The translations under genes and the position numbers were made by a program. Shown in pieces: positions 1 through 8,207 of a stretch of DNA of 47,680 nt (position 1 is the first letter of the stretch; the number at the start of each line of letters is the position of its first letter). Below the pieces are notes generated by a model. The model saw only the letters and a list, made by a program, of their open reading frames with translations, had not been told where the DNA came from and did not search any database. The stretch comes from an uncultured Lentisphaeria bacterium (GTDB lineage Bacteria > Verrucomicrobiota > Lentisphaeria > Victivallales > Victivallaceae): assembly GCA_903831825.1 (NCBI GenBank), contig CAIKZE010000130.1, positions 1 to 47,680 on the forward strand. Reading direction: 5' to 3'.

Positions 1-243
1 CGGCGAAGCGATACATATTGTAGCGCCGGACTTTAGTCCGGTGAACGATGATAATAAAAATTTGGAGTTCCGTAGGAACGAAACATATAAGGATTGATAT
101 GATTCGAGCCTACGACTCTCAAATTGTGCGGGGGGATGGCGGACGGATTAAAATCCGTCCCTACAACATGATTCGAGCCTACGGTTCTCAATGGCGGCAT
201 CTCAAAAAGTGTCAATTATCTCTAAACCTTTTTGAAACATGCC
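1..243. repeat. Left mosaic hairpin-repeat array (inverted copy of 8208-8580)
   Basis: This gene-free left end is a string of short palindromic modules: a GGACT/AGTCC hairpin near 29-42, a GTTCC-GTA-GGAAC hairpin near 67-79, GAGCC-type hairpins near 105-117 and 173-185, and a GGACGGATT/AATCCGTCC hairpin near 142-161. Its inner end (191-243) is a unique-looking anchor that ends in AAACATGCC. The whole stretch aligns with the reverse complement of 8208-8500, except that the right copy carries one extra 68 bp unit. No ORF here is credible; 244-357 is only the leader of the next gene. Confidence 0.85.
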
Positions 244-357
244 AGCGATAACGGTATGTTTGTTACCTTGGATATTGGATATTCAAATTATTTGGTCGTT
301 AATAACGGATACGATTATTCATTCGGGTAACGCCCGTGAATTCAGGGAAGAGCAATA

Positions 358-1077
358 ATGTATAGAGCATTTAAGGAATTTTTTGCCGGGAAAAGGTGCA
401 ATTTTTATCTGCCGCCGTCGCCGGAAAACGACCGGAACGAGATAGTGGTGCTGATTCACGGACTGGTTCAGCGGGGCATTTTCCTGTATTCGCTGGGCAA
501 ATTTTTCCGCAAGGCCGGTTATTCGGTCTATATCTACGATTACCAGACTTCGCTGAAGACAATCAGCCAGCATGCCGGGGATTTTAAGCTGTTCCTGGAA
601 AAGCTCGTGCGCGAAAGTCCGCCGGACGTGAAAATCAATATAGTGGCTCACAGTCTCGGCGGGATTGTCACCCGGGAAGCGCTCGGACATCTGGCGGCCG
701 GCAATGACTGGACCGGCGAATTGCTTACGCCGGACCGGATTAAGCGGGTTGTAATGCTGGGACCGCCTAATCTCGGTTCGTATGCCGCCAAGCGCTGGCT
801 TAAATTTTTTCCGCTATCCGGGCGGCTGATTAAACCGCTGTCGGAACTCAGCAGCGACATCAGCGCGTATGTGCATTCCGTGCCGGTTCCGGACGGCATT
901 GAAATCGGCGTAATTGCCGGGAAATACGACTTTAAGGTGGATGTCAGCCTGACTCAACTGGCGAAGCAGAAAGATCATATCATTCTCGTTTCCGGGCATT
1001 CGCTGATGATGTTTATCCCGTCTGTCCGCCGCGCGGCGCTGCGTTTTCTCGAAACCGGCAGCTTCAGTCCCCGGTAA
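358..1077 (+). CDS. Alpha/beta-hydrolase fold lipase/esterase-like protein
   Basis: The 239-residue protein has the layout of a small serine lipase or esterase. There is an oxyanion-type HG motif in VLIHGLVQRG (about residues 30-39), a nucleophile elbow AHSLGG with Ser99, and a C-terminal GHS with His214 as the likely catalytic histidine. There is no signal peptide, so it probably works in the cytoplasm or at the inner face of the membrane. A GGAAGAG ribosome binding site lies just before the ATG. It is convergent with the TolC-like gene and sits inside the repeat-bounded block, which suggests it travels with the export cassette, but its substrate cannot be inferred. Residues 129-140 (MLGPPNLGSYAA) resemble the PPN/GS loop of triacylglycerol-lipase-like proteins. 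Confidence 0.8.
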   Translation: MYRAFKEFFAGKRCNFYLPPSPENDRNEIVVLIHGLVQRGIFLYSLGKFFRKAGYSVYIYDYQTSLKTISQHAGDFKLFLEKLVRESPPDVKINIVAHSLGGIVTREALGHLAAGNDWTGELLTPDRIKRVVMLGPPNLGSYAAKRWLKFFPLSGRLIKPLSELSSDISAYVHSVPVPDGIEIGVIAGKYDFKVDVSLTQLAKQKDHIILVSGHSLMMFIPSVRRAALRFLETGSFSPR

Positions 1078-1105
1078 GGCAGTCAATAAAGCTGAACATA
1101 TTCTC

Positions 1106-1132
1106 GCACAAAGACACAAAGACACAAAGAAA
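1106..1132. repeat. Short tandem ACAAAGACACA repeat
   Basis: The motif CACAAAGACACAAAGACACA occurs just after the hydrolase gene and again at about 8170-8192 just after the M50/HlyD gene. The two copies lie near the two ends of the same cassette. Function unknown. Confidence 0.6.
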
Positions 1133-1198
1133 GCCTTTTTTTGTCAGGAAAGGCATGAACTTAAAGCTTGTATCTTTGTCAGGCGCTCCGGCCTGACT

Positions 1199-1346
1199 TT
1201 GGACTGCGGCGACCCTGCGCCGCTTTGTTTTGCCGCGGCTTGCACATAGAACTTATCATGGTCAGAGTAACTGCAATCATTGTTTTATCCTGTTTCCAGC
1301 GTATTTTCGGCATAATCCAAAGCGGCGCAGGGTCGCCGCACTCCAA
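1199..1346. repeat. MITE-like element with 29 bp terminal inverted repeats
   Basis: Positions 1199-1227 and 1318-1346 are reverse complements with a single mismatch. They enclose about 90 bp with no convincing ORF. The arms are GC-rich (core GCGGCGACCCTGCGCCGC) while the interior is mixed. The size and shape fit a non-autonomous mobile element or a long folded repeat. No target-site duplication was identified with confidence. Together with the short repeat before it and the terminator after it, this explains the 400 bp gap between the hydrolase and the TolC-like gene. Confidence 0.6.
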
Positions 1347-1425
1347 TCCTCCTGTGGCGGACAAGAGATTGCCGCGCAATCATAAAGATTCGGTATCCAA
1401 TTAAACTTCCGGGCCATAAAAGAAA

Positions 1426-1454
1426 CAAGCAATGTTTCGATGAAACATTGCTTG
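1426..1454 (-). terminator. Rho-independent terminator of the TolC-like gene
   Basis: A perfect 13 bp stem (1426-1438 with 1442-1454) closes a 3-nt loop. Read on the minus strand it lies 24 bp past the stop codon at 1479 and is followed by a T-rich run (TTTCTTTTA). It is one of the clearest intrinsic terminators in the window. Confidence 0.85.
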
Positions 1455-1478
1455 CAGACTGTAAAAGGATGAATCAGG

Positions 1479-3143
1479 TCAGTTTGCGGGTGCGGGGGCG
1501 ACCGGCTTGGGTTCAACGGGTTTCTTTGCTTCCGCCGGCTTTTCCGGAACGATGATGTCAAATTTTTCCCTGGTGCCTTCCGGAATCGTGTTATTGCCCA
1601 GCACCACGCCGTTGAATGAAACGACGTTCTTCTTAATTTCTTCTCTGGCTTTCTCCGCCGCAGCCTTCTTCTGTTCGGATTCCGCTTTCACTTTGGCTTC
1701 GGAAAGTTTAATTTCTTCAATCAGGCGGTCAAGGGTTTTCTGATCCAGCGCCTGAACGCCGATCGTGTTAAGCATCCGGTAGTAGGAAAGATAATAATTG
1801 CCGAGGGCCAGGGTACGGTCAATCTGGGTTTCCGCCGTTTCCAGTTCCATCCGGTCAAGCTCCAGCTTGGACAGCGCGCCGCCGGCGGTGAAGTTCTGGC
1901 GTGCAATTTTCAGATGTTCGGCATACGCCTGATATACCTTGTCGTCAAGGTCGAAGCGTTCTTTCACTTCAATTACGTTGGCATGGGCAATGCGCACCTG
2001 CGACATGACCCCGATTGACAAGGCCAGCGTCCTGAGCGAGATTTCATCAATTTCAGTATTGATGGTGCGATATTTAGCGATTTCCTGCGGGAGTTTCAGC
2101 AGATTATATGCGGCTCTCATGCCGATTTCCCACCAGCTCTGATTATAGAGGAACGAGTTGCTTGAATTGTTGAAGTCGGTGAATACTTTGACGTTCGGAA
2201 ACATCATAATGATGGTTTTTCTGGCTTCTGTAACCGTGACGCTGGTTTCGATGTCAAGCTGATACAGTTCCGGACGTTCCATCAGCGCAATTTTTTCGAG
2301 CAGGTCGATGTCAGGCAGTTGGATAACGTTCATTTTCTGCAATGCCCTGGTGTCAACCCTGATATCATCAATCGGCAGATAACCCATCAGCGCCCGCAGT
2401 TCAATACAGGAATTCTGATAGCTGCGCTGATATTCCATCAAACGTTTTTCAAGCTGGATGAATCTTTTTCTTTCATCAAGGAGACGCAGCGGGGAGACGG
2501 ATTTAGAATCGCCGATTTCAGCAAACACCTTTTCCAGGTTTTTGCATTTGACCAGCAGTTTTTCAGTGGTTTCAATGGCATCCTGGGTGGCCGCCACTTT
2601 GAAGTAAGTCTTGACGACATCCAGAGTCAGGTTCTGGGCGGCGCGACGTTTCTGTTCCAGCGCGATCAGCGCATTGTCTTCCGCCTGGTTGGCATTCAAA
2701 TAAGCGAGCCCGAAGTCAAGGACGCTGAGCGCCATTTCAACCCGGAATACATTCTCACCTTTATTCGAACTCTTGCTCGGCGGATAAGTCTGCGCGCCGG
2801 TCAGGAGGTTCTTGCTGCTCGATCCCGGCTCGTTGTTTCTGCCGGTGGCATCGTCGGAAACGGTCAAATCGGGGAGCATGCCGAGCATTTCGGCGGTAAC
2901 CCGCTCCTGGGCAATCCGTTCCTTCAAGTCAAAGACTTTCAAGTCGAGGTTTTGCTTCAGCGCGATGGAAATACATTCAGGCAGGGTAAAAACCGTGCCT
3001 TGAGGAATAACTTTTTTATTGATTTTCCCGAAATGCTCGTTGGCTTTTTCAACGCGCTGCTGACGGTAAAACTCAGAATCATGACATCCGAATGCCACCA
3101 TTGCTATAGCTAAAGCAAATACTGAACGAAATACTTTTAACAT
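1479..3143 (-). CDS. TolC-family outer-membrane efflux lipoprotein
   Basis: The 554-residue protein begins with a lipoprotein signal peptide (hydrophobic stretch then AFGC, Cys20), so the mature N-terminus is probably lipidated. The body has the two long helical, coiled-coil-rich halves typical of outer-membrane efflux proteins, with repeated LPECISIALKQNLDL / QAEDNALIALEQ type segments. The last 70 residues are a Lys/Glu/Ala/Pro-rich tail ending in repeated KP motifs, longer than usual. It probably forms the outer-membrane channel for the adaptors encoded divergently at 3721-8156. It is followed by a strong terminator and preceded on the same strand by a small gene at 3446-3192, 48 bp away, so the two may be co-transcribed. 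Confidence 0.88.
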   Translation of the reverse strand: MLKVFRSVFALAIAMVAFGCHDSEFYRQQRVEKANEHFGKINKKVIPQGTVFTLPECISIALKQNLDLKVFDLKERIAQERVTAEMLGMLPDLTVSDDATGRNNEPGSSSKNLLTGAQTYPPSKSSNKGENVFRVEMALSVLDFGLAYLNANQAEDNALIALEQKRRAAQNLTLDVVKTYFKVAATQDAIETTEKLLVKCKNLEKVFAEIGDSKSVSPLRLLDERKRFIQLEKRLMEYQRSYQNSCIELRALMGYLPIDDIRVDTRALQKMNVIQLPDIDLLEKIALMERPELYQLDIETSVTVTEARKTIIMMFPNVKVFTDFNNSSNSFLYNQSWWEIGMRAAYNLLKLPQEIAKYRTINTEIDEISLRTLALSIGVMSQVRIAHANVIEVKERFDLDDKVYQAYAEHLKIARQNFTAGGALSKLELDRMELETAETQIDRTLALGNYYLSYYRMLNTIGVQALDQKTLDRLIEEIKLSEAKVKAESEQKKAAAEKAREEIKKNVVSFNGVVLGNNTIPEGTREKFDIIVPEKPAEAKKPVEPKPVAPAPAN

Positions 3144-3191
3144 GACAGCCCCGCTTCTTGAATTTCTGACTACATTAAATAAGTTCTACCC

Positions 3192-3446
3192 TTATTTCTT
3201 CGCTGAGTTATCGGTTTTTTGAAGAATCCCGGCTTCAAGAAGTTTGTCGATAAGATTCTGCATTGAATTGAAAGCATTCAGAAAACCCTGCGGCGGCATA
3301 ATAATGCGTTCTTTACAAAGGGGTTGCGGTTCGCCTTTGCCGTCAGGATCAGGTTGCAGAGTAACAAAATCAAATCTTACCATGCCGCCGGCAAAGTGAA
3401 TCTGCCCGATTCCGTCGGCAAAGATTTCCTGCTTGCTATTGTCCAT
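3192..3446 (-). CDS. Small conserved-looking protein, possibly DUF3467-like
   Basis: The 84-residue protein has no signal peptide or membrane segment. The ATG at 3446 is preceded by AGGAG at ideal spacing, so I prefer it to an in-frame ATG six codons upstream. The pattern of a short beta-rich N-terminal half (IHFAGGMVRFDFVTLQP) followed by RIIMPPQGFLNAFNSMQNLIDKL resembles small DUF3467-type proteins, in which a strand pair precedes SPQxAKxLxxxLxxxI. This is a pattern judgement, not a search. It is encoded between the TolC-like gene and the divergent adaptor operon, so it could be a regulator, chaperone or cargo-recognition partner of the exporter. Function unknown. Confidence 0.65.
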   Translation of the reverse strand: MDNSKQEIFADGIGQIHFAGGMVRFDFVTLQPDPDGKGEPQPLCKERIIMPPQGFLNAFNSMQNLIDKLLEAGILQKTDNSAKK

Positions 3447-3720
3447 TTTTATCTCCTGAAACAATCTATTTTTTAGTTAAATTATATTCTTAAAAAGAAT
3501 AAGACTTTTCTATTACATATATAAAACATCTAGAACATAACATTAAAAAATTAATTTGCAAACGACTTTTTTATAAAAAATCACTCATGCCGGAATGCCT
3601 GGATTTTTAAGTGTTAAACCGGCGGATTAAAAAAAAACAATAATTTTTAAATAGTTAAAGCATTTTGCGCAAATAATGGTTATATTACTTTGATTTCGCA
3701 TGAACAGAAAGGTATTGGAA
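3447..3720. other. AT-rich divergent intergenic region
   Basis: About 270 bp between the divergent small gene and the first adaptor gene. It is strongly AT-rich, with a palindromic TTTTTTATAAAAAA near 3567-3582, and should carry the promoters for both directions. I could not assign a -35/-10 pair with confidence; TATATT near 3680 is the best -10 candidate for the plus strand. Confidence 0.5.
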
Positions 3721-4590
3721 ATGAATCATTTATTCCGGTTATTATTGAAGAATTACAATTCTTACGGACTTTATGCCGCTGGTTGTATGTTGGGATTGTG
3801 CATGTTATGGATTGCGCCGTCAAATGTGTCTGCCCAGGATGAGGATGCGCAAGCGGCAGCGCCGGCGGATGAATATCCGACAAAAGTCGTCATCTTCCCT
3901 TTTCGCCAGGCCGTGATTTCGGCGGAAGTGGACACCGCGGTCAAAGAATATAAATTTAAAGAAGGCGAGTGTTTCAAGGAAGGGGACGTTATTGCGCTGC
4001 TCGACGACAGGGTTTATCAGCAGAAATACGAAAAAGCTAAATCCGCGCAGCTTGAGGCGGAAGCCTCGATGCAGTTTGCGCTGAAGAATTTCAAGCGCAA
4101 CGAGGAAATGTATCAAAAAGGCATTCAGGGGATGCAGGATTTGGAAAAAAGCGAACTGGAAAGAGATATCGCCGCCTCAAAATTGCATTTTTCCGTGGCG
4201 AATATGAAGATGGCGGATCTGGATTTGAGAGCCTGCCGTCTGGTGGCGCCGTTTCCCGGCCGTTTGATTAAAAAACTGGTGCAGGAGGATGAGTTTGTCC
4301 GCGCCAGCCAGCAGGTGATCAATATTATTGATGATTATCAGTTGCTGGCGGTGATGCACCTGCCGTCTTCCGAAATCAATAAAGTGGAGATCGGCAAAAA
4401 CATGCGCATCTGGATTGATGAAACCAGAACCGAACATGAAGGGACGATCTATGTGATTTCCGGAGAAATTGACCCCGGCAGCCGGACGTTTGAAATAAAA
4501 GTCCTGCTTGATAACCGCGACCGGAAGCTCGCGGCGGGCATGTCCGGCAAATTGATGAAGCGATATGACAAAAACAGCGAGAAAAAATAA
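3721..4590 (+). CDS. HlyD/RND-type periplasmic adaptor (membrane fusion protein)
   Basis: The 289-residue protein has a hydrophobic signal sequence (about residues 12-38, ending near VSA). The mature part has the split biotinyl-lipoyl-like fold (EVDTAVKEYKFKEGECFKEGDVIALLDDRVYQ, then LRACRLVAPFPGRLIKKLVQEDEFVRASQQ), a helical hairpin between the halves, and a beta-barrel domain ending AAGMSGKLMKRY. This is the layout of membrane fusion proteins that link an inner-membrane component to TolC. The ATG at 3721 is preferred over one at 3700 because AGAAAGG lies just upstream. Its stop overlaps the next start (TAATG), which implies translational coupling. Confidence 0.85.
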   Translation: MNHLFRLLLKNYNSYGLYAAGCMLGLCMLWIAPSNVSAQDEDAQAAAPADEYPTKVVIFPFRQAVISAEVDTAVKEYKFKEGECFKEGDVIALLDDRVYQQKYEKAKSAQLEAEASMQFALKNFKRNEEMYQKGIQGMQDLEKSELERDIAASKLHFSVANMKMADLDLRACRLVAPFPGRLIKKLVQEDEFVRASQQVINIIDDYQLLAVMHLPSSEINKVEIGKNMRIWIDETRTEHEGTIYVISGEIDPGSRTFEIKVLLDNRDRKLAAGMSGKLMKRYDKNSEKK

Positions 4591-5999
4591 TGGCGGAAAA
4601 AGAGCATAAAGAGTTATTGGCGCTTAAAGGCAAGCTGAATGCCATTTCCATAGTTCTGAAACTGGGGCATGAGGCTTTCGAGAAGCAAACTCTTCAGCAA
4701 CTGGCTAATCATATTGTCAATAACAGCCGGCTGGTGGCTCCATACGAACGTTCCGCGCTGATCGACATGCGCGGCGGCAGGCCCAAAATAATCGGAGTTT
4801 CCGGGCAGCCGGACGTTAATTCCAACTCCGAATACTGTGTCAATCTCGCGCATTTGATTCAGCCGCTCGACGGGCTGGACAAGGTCGTGGTGGTTACTGA
4901 CGATTTGCTTAAAGAGAAAAACGCCAAAGCGAACGCTTTTGAAGCTTTTGAATACTTTAAAGGATGTTTTCCTCAAATACTGCTGATTCCAATCCGGCCG
5001 TCTTCTCATACCGGAGCGCCTTCCCCCGAATTGCTGATCTGGGCGGTGGAATTTTCCGATACCGCCAATCTGGCCGCCGCCGGCAGTCTGCTGCCGCTGT
5101 TGTGCCAGCACTACGGAGAAGCGCTTTTCTTCACGCTTCATGACAAACAGAAGATTATGCACCGGGTGATTGACCGCAAAAAATGGTTGAAGCCTTCGCG
5201 GATACTGCTGATTCTGTTCTGCTTGTTTTTTATTTCCCTGTTTGTGATGCCGATCAGGCAGAATGTGGCGGCGGATTTCGAGATCATGCCGGGGAAAGAA
5301 CATTTTTACTATGCCCCGTTTGACGGGGTAATTGAGACCTGCTACAACAATAAAAGCGGCAACAGCGTCGTGCCGGGAAACATAATTCTGGCTTACAATA
5401 CTGAAGAACGGGCTTTTGAACTGGCCGGCGCGGAAAATGCGCGCAACAAAATTTCAGCCCAACTGGACCTGATTGAACAGCAATCGTTCAAAGACATCTC
5501 CAAACGCGGCGAAGTCCGGATGCTTGAGCTGCAGAAAGAAAAAGCGGAAATCAGCATTAAACGCAATAAATGGTTTATCGAAAAAAGCGCGGTCCGGGCC
5601 AAACAGGCCGGCATCCTGGATATCGCCGATAAGGACAAGCTTGAAGGCAAGGCCGTGCGGGCCGGTGAAAAACTGTTTGAAATATTATCCACGGAGAACC
5701 TGATTGCCCTGATTGCCTTAAACGAGCAGAACGCCTCCGTGCTGGGCGATCAGTGCGAGATCACGCTGTACCTGCATACCATGCCGGAAATGCCGATAAC
5801 CGGCAAAGTCGAGTCGATCAGCCCGAAACCGGTTCTTACCGAGAAAAAAGTTTACTGTTATATGATCCGGATGACGATGGATTACCAGAAAAAAGATCTG
5901 CTTTGCGGAATGCGCGGAGTCGCCAGAATTTCCGGACCGCGGGTGCCGCTCGGCTATTATTTATTCCGGAATCTCGTGCTGTGGTGGAGACGGGTTTAA
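4590..5999 (+). CDS. GAF-like domain fused to membrane-anchored HlyD adaptor
   Basis: This 469-residue protein has an unusual layout. Residues 1-190 are cytoplasmic and resemble a GAF domain (LQQLANHIVNN..., an LLIPI strand, then LLIWAVEF and a terminal LLPLLCQHYGEAL helix). A single transmembrane helix follows (about 203-222). The periplasmic part has a lipoyl-like half (HFYYAPFDGVIETCYNNKSGNSVVPGNII), an amphipathic helical hairpin and a second lipoyl/barrel half (RAKQAGILDIADKDKLEGKAVRAGEKLFEIL). The arrangement suggests an adaptor whose state could respond to a cytoplasmic signal. It lies between two other HlyD-domain genes and is coupled to the first by a one-base stop/start overlap. The GAF assignment is by fold-like pattern only. 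Confidence 0.75.
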   Translation: MAEKEHKELLALKGKLNAISIVLKLGHEAFEKQTLQQLANHIVNNSRLVAPYERSALIDMRGGRPKIIGVSGQPDVNSNSEYCVNLAHLIQPLDGLDKVVVVTDDLLKEKNAKANAFEAFEYFKGCFPQILLIPIRPSSHTGAPSPELLIWAVEFSDTANLAAAGSLLPLLCQHYGEALFFTLHDKQKIMHRVIDRKKWLKPSRILLILFCLFFISLFVMPIRQNVAADFEIMPGKEHFYYAPFDGVIETCYNNKSGNSVVPGNIILAYNTEERAFELAGAENARNKISAQLDLIEQQSFKDISKRGEVRMLELQKEKAEISIKRNKWFIEKSAVRAKQAGILDIADKDKLEGKAVRAGEKLFEILSTENLIALIALNEQNASVLGDQCEITLYLHTMPEMPITGKVESISPKPVLTEKKVYCYMIRMTMDYQKKDLLCGMRGVARISGPRVPLGYYLFRNLVLWWRRV

Positions 6000-6020
6000 A
6001 CCGCAAGGACCTGAAAAAGC

Positions 6021-8156
6021 ATGGCCAATACATCTGACAGCCCTCCTCCTCCTCCGGAAAAGAAATATTTTACCGGGACGCTGCGCTCCGATCTCGAACT
6101 TTTCCGCGGGGAACCGGAGACCGACGGCAGCGCCACCTGGATCGTTTTTGATCCGGTGAGCGACAAATATTTCCGCCTTTCTGAAGAAGATCACCAGATT
6201 ATCGGCTGCCTCTCTGAAAATCTGGAGCTGGACGCTTTTCTGGCAAAAGTGAAAAATTGCGGGATCCATGCGGATAAAGATAAAGTCCTCAAAGTCCTGA
6301 ATTTTTTGAATCAGAGCAATCTGATGCTTCCCATGTACAAGGTGACGGAGGACAAGGTTGAGAAGCATCAGGTAATGAAACGGCGGAACTTAATCAATTT
6401 GCTGCTTTATACCTACCTGTTTTTTAAAATTCCGCTGCTTGCTCCGGACCGCTTTCTTGACCGTACAATAGACTTTGTCAAGACAATTTTCAACAAGTGG
6501 ACGTTCCTGACGCTGGGCCTGGTCGCGGGCTGCGGTTATATATGCCTGATCGTCCACTGGCAGAAGCTCACCGAGGAATTTATCAGCACGATTAATTTTC
6601 AAGGGATGATGCGTTATTCGATTGCGGTTGTCATTATAAAATGCGTTCATGAGTTTGCTCATGCATACACCGCCAAAGCCCTGGGGATCAGGGTAAGACG
6701 GATGGGGATGGCTTTCATCGTATTTTTCCCCAGGCTTTACACGGACCTTACCGACTCCTGGCGCATTCCCGACCGGCATAAGCGACTGCTGATTGACGGC
6801 TCCGGAATACTGAGTGAAATCATCATCGGCGGCTGGGCGGCGCTGGCATGGGCAAATTCCGGTCCGGGCTTGACTCAAGCTGTCGCGTATTACATTTTTA
6901 CGGTAAGCATCATCAGCACGGCGCTGATTAACGGAAACCCTTTTATCCGTTATGACGGTTATTACCTGTTGATGGACTTGGTCGGCATTGATAATCTCCA
7001 GATGCGCGGAACCGAGCGCATCCGCGAACTTTTCCGGAAATATTTTCTCGGGATTGATTACAAGCCCGGCGACAATACCCAGGGCTGGAAAAAATATTTT
7101 TTAATTATTTTCGGGATTTCCTCGTTCATCTATCGATTATTCCTCTATACCTCAATCATTTTGATAGTATATTATTACTTCGAGAAAGCTATCGGCATCG
7201 TGTTGCTGATGCTTGAAGTTTATTTACTGGTAGTCAAGCCTTTCATGATGGAAACAAAAATGATTCTGGCATTGAAAAAGAAGATAAAAACGCGTAATTA
7301 CATTATTTCGCTGTCAGGCGTCGGCGTTCTGCTGCTGACTTTATTCGTGCCGCTGCCATGGAATATCGCGATCCCCTGCGAAGTAAAGCCGGCCGTGTCA
7401 AACATGATTTATGCGCGTACCGACGGCTTCCTCGAAAAACTTTGCGTTAAAGACAAAGGCAGCGTCAAGAAAGGCGATATTATTTTTAAGCAGGAGAACC
7501 CGTTTATTGAATGGGATTTGAAAGAAGCCGCACTGGACAAAACCATCGGCTCCTTTGAATTGGATTTCGCTCAGAGCAGCACCGCCACGCTCGGACTTTC
7601 CCAAATGAAACTGCAAGCGTTGAAAAATGCTGAAATTGCGTTGGACGAACTGCGGCATAAGAAATCTCTTTTAACTACCGCTGTCGCGATTGACGGTATT
7701 TTTGCCCTTTACGACCTTCATCTGACGCCGGGCAAATGGCTGCATAAAGGCGAGATTATCGGAGAAGTTTATGAGCCGGGCAAACAGATTATCGCCGCGT
7801 ATATCAAGGAAGCTGATTTCAAGAAAATTTCCGGCGATGAAAAAGTGTCAATTACCCTGGAAGACGGAATCGAGTCGTATCGCGGTAGAATTATTTCAGC
7901 GGCGCCGGTTCCGGTTATCCTTGCGCCGTCACCGTTAATTAATTATTTCGGCGGTCATATTATGTGTTATCCGCTGCCTGACGCCAATTTATTTCAGCCG
8001 ATAGAACCTTATTACAAGGTTGATATTGCCGTGACTGACAACGCGAGTTTGCCGCCGGGCAGAACCGGCACGGTATGGCTTCGCAAATACTCTTCCATCG
8101 GCGGTAATTTTCTCCGCAGCGTACTTTCCGTTCTTCAGCATGAACTTTATTTCTGA
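6021..8156 (+). CDS. PqqD-like / M50 site-2 protease / HlyD fusion protein
   Basis: The 711-residue protein has three parts. Residues about 15-105 look like a PqqD-type winged helix (WIVFDPVSDKYFRLSEEDHQIIGCL...), the fold that binds leader peptides of ribosomal natural products. Residues about 160-440 are a multi-pass membrane protease of family M50 with zinc motif HEFAH (His210, Glu211, His214) and the distal NPFIRYDG motif with Asp312 as third ligand. The last 260 residues form a periplasmic HlyD-like lipoyl/barrel region without the usual long hairpin. An AAGGA site precedes the ATG. Similar M50-HlyD fusions occur in Planctomycetota-type genomes. All catalytic residues are present, so proteolysis coupled to export is plausible. 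Confidence 0.85.
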   Translation: MANTSDSPPPPPEKKYFTGTLRSDLELFRGEPETDGSATWIVFDPVSDKYFRLSEEDHQIIGCLSENLELDAFLAKVKNCGIHADKDKVLKVLNFLNQSNLMLPMYKVTEDKVEKHQVMKRRNLINLLLYTYLFFKIPLLAPDRFLDRTIDFVKTIFNKWTFLTLGLVAGCGYICLIVHWQKLTEEFISTINFQGMMRYSIAVVIIKCVHEFAHAYTAKALGIRVRRMGMAFIVFFPRLYTDLTDSWRIPDRHKRLLIDGSGILSEIIIGGWAALAWANSGPGLTQAVAYYIFTVSIISTALINGNPFIRYDGYYLLMDLVGIDNLQMRGTERIRELFRKYFLGIDYKPGDNTQGWKKYFLIIFGISSFIYRLFLYTSIILIVYYYFEKAIGIVLLMLEVYLLVVKPFMMETKMILALKKKIKTRNYIISLSGVGVLLLTLFVPLPWNIAIPCEVKPAVSNMIYARTDGFLEKLCVKDKGSVKKGDIIFKQENPFIEWDLKEAALDKTIGSFELDFAQSSTATLGLSQMKLQALKNAEIALDELRHKKSLLTTAVAIDGIFALYDLHLTPGKWLHKGEIIGEVYEPGKQIIAAYIKEADFKKISGDEKVSITLEDGIESYRGRIISAAPVPVILAPSPLINYFGGHIMCYPLPDANLFQPIEPYYKVDIAVTDNASLPPGRTGTVWLRKYSSIGGNFLRSVLSVLQHELYF

Positions 8157-8207
8157 CAACTCCTTTCAACCACAAAGACACAAAGACACAGAGAATATTA
8201 AAACTTT

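Noticed and set aside
319-1125. Several long antisense ORFs over the hydrolase gene
   Set aside because: These are shadows of a gene with clear catalytic motifs; none has a family pattern or ribosome binding site.
2319-3113. 264-codon ORF on the plus strand opposite the TolC-like gene
   Set aside because: The TolC-like reading frame has lipobox and coiled-coil patterns; the antisense frame has no recognisable features.
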